Below, in pieces: positions 6,301-7,482 of a DNA stretch of 7,482 nt. Below the pieces are notes generated by a model that saw nothing but the letters and a program-made list of their open reading frames with translations, ran no database searches and had not been told where the DNA came from. The DNA lies in the NCBI GenBank assembly GCA_035542155.1, contig DATKLX010000118.1, positions 1 to 7,482 on the forward strand. The letters are read 5' to 3'. Both the position numbers and the translations under genes were made by a program. Source of the DNA: DATKLX01 sp035542155. Lineage in GTDB: Bacteria; Chloroflexota; Anaerolineae; Anaerolineales; Anaerolineaceae. Position 1 is the stretch's first letter, and each line of letters opens with the position of its first letter.

Positions 6301-7310
6301 ATCATGATCATCCGCCGCACCAGGCGGACCACGTCCCACTTGGTGACGGTACGGTGTTGGACCGGGATCTCGTCCTGCAGATCCAGTTTCTGGTTGAGCT
6401 TATAGCGCCCGACTCGCTCGAGGTCGTAGTGCCGCTGGTCGAAGAGCTGTTCTTCGAGAAACTGGCGGGCGTTATCCAATGTTGCCGGGTCGCCCGGGCG
6501 CATGCGTTTGAAGAACTCGATCAGGGCTGCTTCTGCGATGGTGATCCCACCGGAGAGATCCCAGGCCGGTTCCTGGCGCAGCGACGAGGCGATGAACATG
6601 CGGTCCGGATTGTTGTCAATATCCTGGAACAGGGAGAGGATTTCCTCGTCCGAGCCGGTTGTGAGAGGCGAGTCGCTCAGGCCATCATCGACGGCTGCCA
6701 GCGCGCGCAGGAACACAGTGATCGGCACCGTGCGCTTGCGGTTGAATTTCAAAATAATATAATCGTTCTTTCGCGTCTCAAATTCCATCCAGGCGCCGCG
6801 ATCTGGGATCAGCTTGGCCATCGCCAGCGGCCGGCCAGTCGCCCGGTCGGTTGGGGCTTCGAAATAGACGCCTGGCGAGCGGATCAACTGCGAGACAACC
6901 ACACGCTCGGTACCATTAATGATGAAAGTCCCCTTTTCCGTCATTTCGGGAAAATCCCCCAGGAATATGTCCTGGCGAATGGGGTCCGGCACTTCAGGGC
7001 CGGCGAGCAATACGGAAACATACAGTGGGCTGGAATATGTCAGGTCCCGCTCGACACATTCTTCAATGGAATGTTTCGGTTCCCCGAACCAGTAGGTCAG
7101 CCCCCATTGCTGTGATTCACGACTGTGGCTTGGGAAATAGAGTTTCATCCCCTTGTTATAGGATTCGATGGGGGAGATTTCGTTGAAAAGGTCAGCCAGT
7201 CCTTCGCGTTTGAGCCTTTCGAAAGAATCGAGCTGGACTTCGATAAGTTTGGGAAGCTGTAGCGAAACCGGAATTCGTGCATAATTCTTAAGAGGTAAAG
7301 CAGAAGCCAT
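3390..7310 (-). CDS. rpoB: DNA-directed RNA polymerase subunit beta
   Basis: Beta subunit of RNA polymerase; with beta' it forms the active site that copies DNA into RNA. With the start chosen here it is 1306 residues, longer than the Bacillus protein of about 1190. Landmarks: [23 protein letters not shown] lobe (109-127), [10 protein letters not shown] (141-150), [10 protein letters not shown] (345-354), the rifampicin region (409-438), [14 protein letters not shown] (461-474), [12 protein letters not shown] (705-716), [17 protein letters not shown] (787-803), [12 protein letters not shown] with Lys912 and Lys920 matching E. coli Lys1065 and Lys1073, and [20 protein letters not shown] (1190-1209 approx.). 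Two insertions stand out, at about 497-553 and 997-1135. Thr431 replaces the Arg equivalent to E. coli Arg529. An in-frame GTG exists 21 nt upstream, but AGGAG 7 nt before the ATG at 7310-7308 favours the ATG. A strong promoter lies upstream; rpoC is not downstream. Ends in TAA. Confidence 0.98.
   Translation of the reverse strand: [1306 protein letters not shown]
3906..4322 (-). other. RpoB insertion B, about 137 extra residues near the C-terminal part
   Basis: This codes for RpoB residues of about 997-1135, between [13 protein letters not shown] and [17 protein letters not shown]. In E. coli and Bacillus, as I recall them, FDGA and the following YDGRTGE are only about 29 residues apart; here it is about 166. 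Thermus has a shorter insertion in the same place. The segment is acidic and rich in Trp, Glu and Asp. It contains three similar stretches: [20 protein letters not shown] and [10 protein letters not shown], with Trp at 1038, 1064 and 1103. This suggests a repeated helix-turn unit. The insertion is in frame with intact flanks, so it is a lineage-specific domain and not a frameshift. Confidence 0.75.
5652..5822 (-). other. RpoB insertion A, about 50 extra residues
   Basis: This codes for RpoB residues of about 497-553, between [10 protein letters not shown] and [17 protein letters not shown]. In E. coli, Bacillus and Mycobacterium, as I recall them, only about 12 residues separate these motifs. 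The inserted part includes [20 protein letters not shown]. It resembles the DPETGEIL...KGQIL pattern seen in a different region of Bacillus RpoB, which is typical of the small beta-barrel (barrel-sandwich) modules that RNA polymerase subunits acquire as insertions. The module assignment is inference from pattern only. Confidence 0.6.
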
Positions 7311-7317
7311 TGGGTTT

Positions 7318-7322
7318 CTCCT
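7318..7322 (-). promoter_or_regulatory. Ribosome binding site deciding the rpoB start
   Basis: AGGAG on the minus strand lies 7 nt before the ATG at 7310-7308. It falls inside the alternative longer frame that begins with GTG at 7331. That GTG would add MKTRRNP, and upstream of it I see only an AT-rich stretch and ACCCAGGTT, with no good Shine-Dalgarno. The ATG start is preferred. Confidence 0.85.
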
Positions 7323-7336
7323 GGTTTTCACAACCT

Positions 7337-7361
7337 GGGTTAAAAATAAATAATTAAACCC
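7337..7361 (-). promoter_or_regulatory. AT-rich loop hairpin in the rpoB leader
   Basis: GGGTT and AACCC flank a 15-nt loop made only of A and T. On the transcript it lies just upstream of the rpoB ribosome binding site. The stem is short and probably weak. One arm overlaps CCCTT/AAGGG bases that could instead pair with the neighbouring hairpin at 7366-7381, so the two structures may be alternatives. Confidence 0.3.
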
Positions 7362-7365
7362 TTAG

Positions 7366-7381
7366 CCTTTCTGGAGAAAGG
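7366..7381 (-). promoter_or_regulatory. Small hairpin at the start of the rpoB leader
   Basis: A perfect 6-bp stem, CCTTTC with GAAAGG, closes a 4-nt loop (TCCA on the transcript). It starts about 14 nt after the predicted transcription start. Without a following U-tract it is not an intrinsic terminator; a role in 5' end stability is possible but not shown. Confidence 0.35.
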
Positions 7382-7400
7382 GCATAATACGCAATCGTTG

Positions 7401-7429
7401 ATTATAGCAAAGAATATACAAGAGGTCAA
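7401..7429 (-). promoter_or_regulatory. Strong sigma70-type promoter for rpoB
   Basis: On the minus strand TTGACC (7429-7424, five of six matches) is followed after exactly 17 bp by a perfect TATAAT (7406-7401). The bases just before the -10 are TGC, giving an extended -10 as well. The sequence upstream of the -35 is AT-rich (GAAAATTCGTTA), loosely like an UP element. Predicted transcription start is near 7395, which gives a leader of about 85 nt. The remaining upstream bases to 7482 show no gene on either strand. Confidence 0.82.
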
Positions 7430-7482
7430 TAACGAATTTTCGGTGATTACCCACAAATAGGAAGGGAATAGAAAGCTCTGCT

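Overview
The window is a housekeeping stretch from a bacterial chromosome. All genes lie on the minus strand, so transcription runs from high to low coordinates: rpoB (RNA polymerase beta subunit), rpsL (S12), rpsG (S7), fusA (elongation factor G) and the first 42 codons of tuf (EF-Tu), which is cut by the window edge. Sequence style points to a moderately GC-rich member of the Chloroflexota, perhaps an Anaerolineae-like lineage. That rests on my memory of family sequences (RpoB N-terminus and C-terminal tail, S12 with the long loop, EF-Tu beginning MAKQKFDRSKPHLNVGTMGH) and is an inference. No mobile element, CRISPR array, tRNA or rRNA was seen.

From the right edge: 7332-7482 is non-coding and carries an excellent sigma70-type promoter, an AT-rich leader of about 85 nt with small hairpins, and the rpoB ribosome binding site. 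rpoB fills 7310-3390. It keeps all core motifs but has two large insertions relative to the Bacillus and E. coli proteins, and an unusual Thr inside the rifampicin region. The 186-nt gap between rpoB and rpsL (3204-3389) holds a second strong promoter, starting 9 nt after the rpoB stop, and a leader of about 140 nt with a long near-perfect hairpin. rpsL, rpsG, fusA and tuf follow at spacings of 33-48 nt, the classical str operon order.

Together these genes make the catalytic half of RNA polymerase, two decoding or assembly proteins of the 30S subunit, and the two elongation GTPases. The notable layout point is that rpoC, which follows rpoB directly in most bacteria, is absent. Instead the str operon follows, with what looks like its own promoter and a structured leader. 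I found no sign of a previously undescribed system; the most interesting items are the RpoB insertions and the regulatory layout of the rpoB-rpsL gap.
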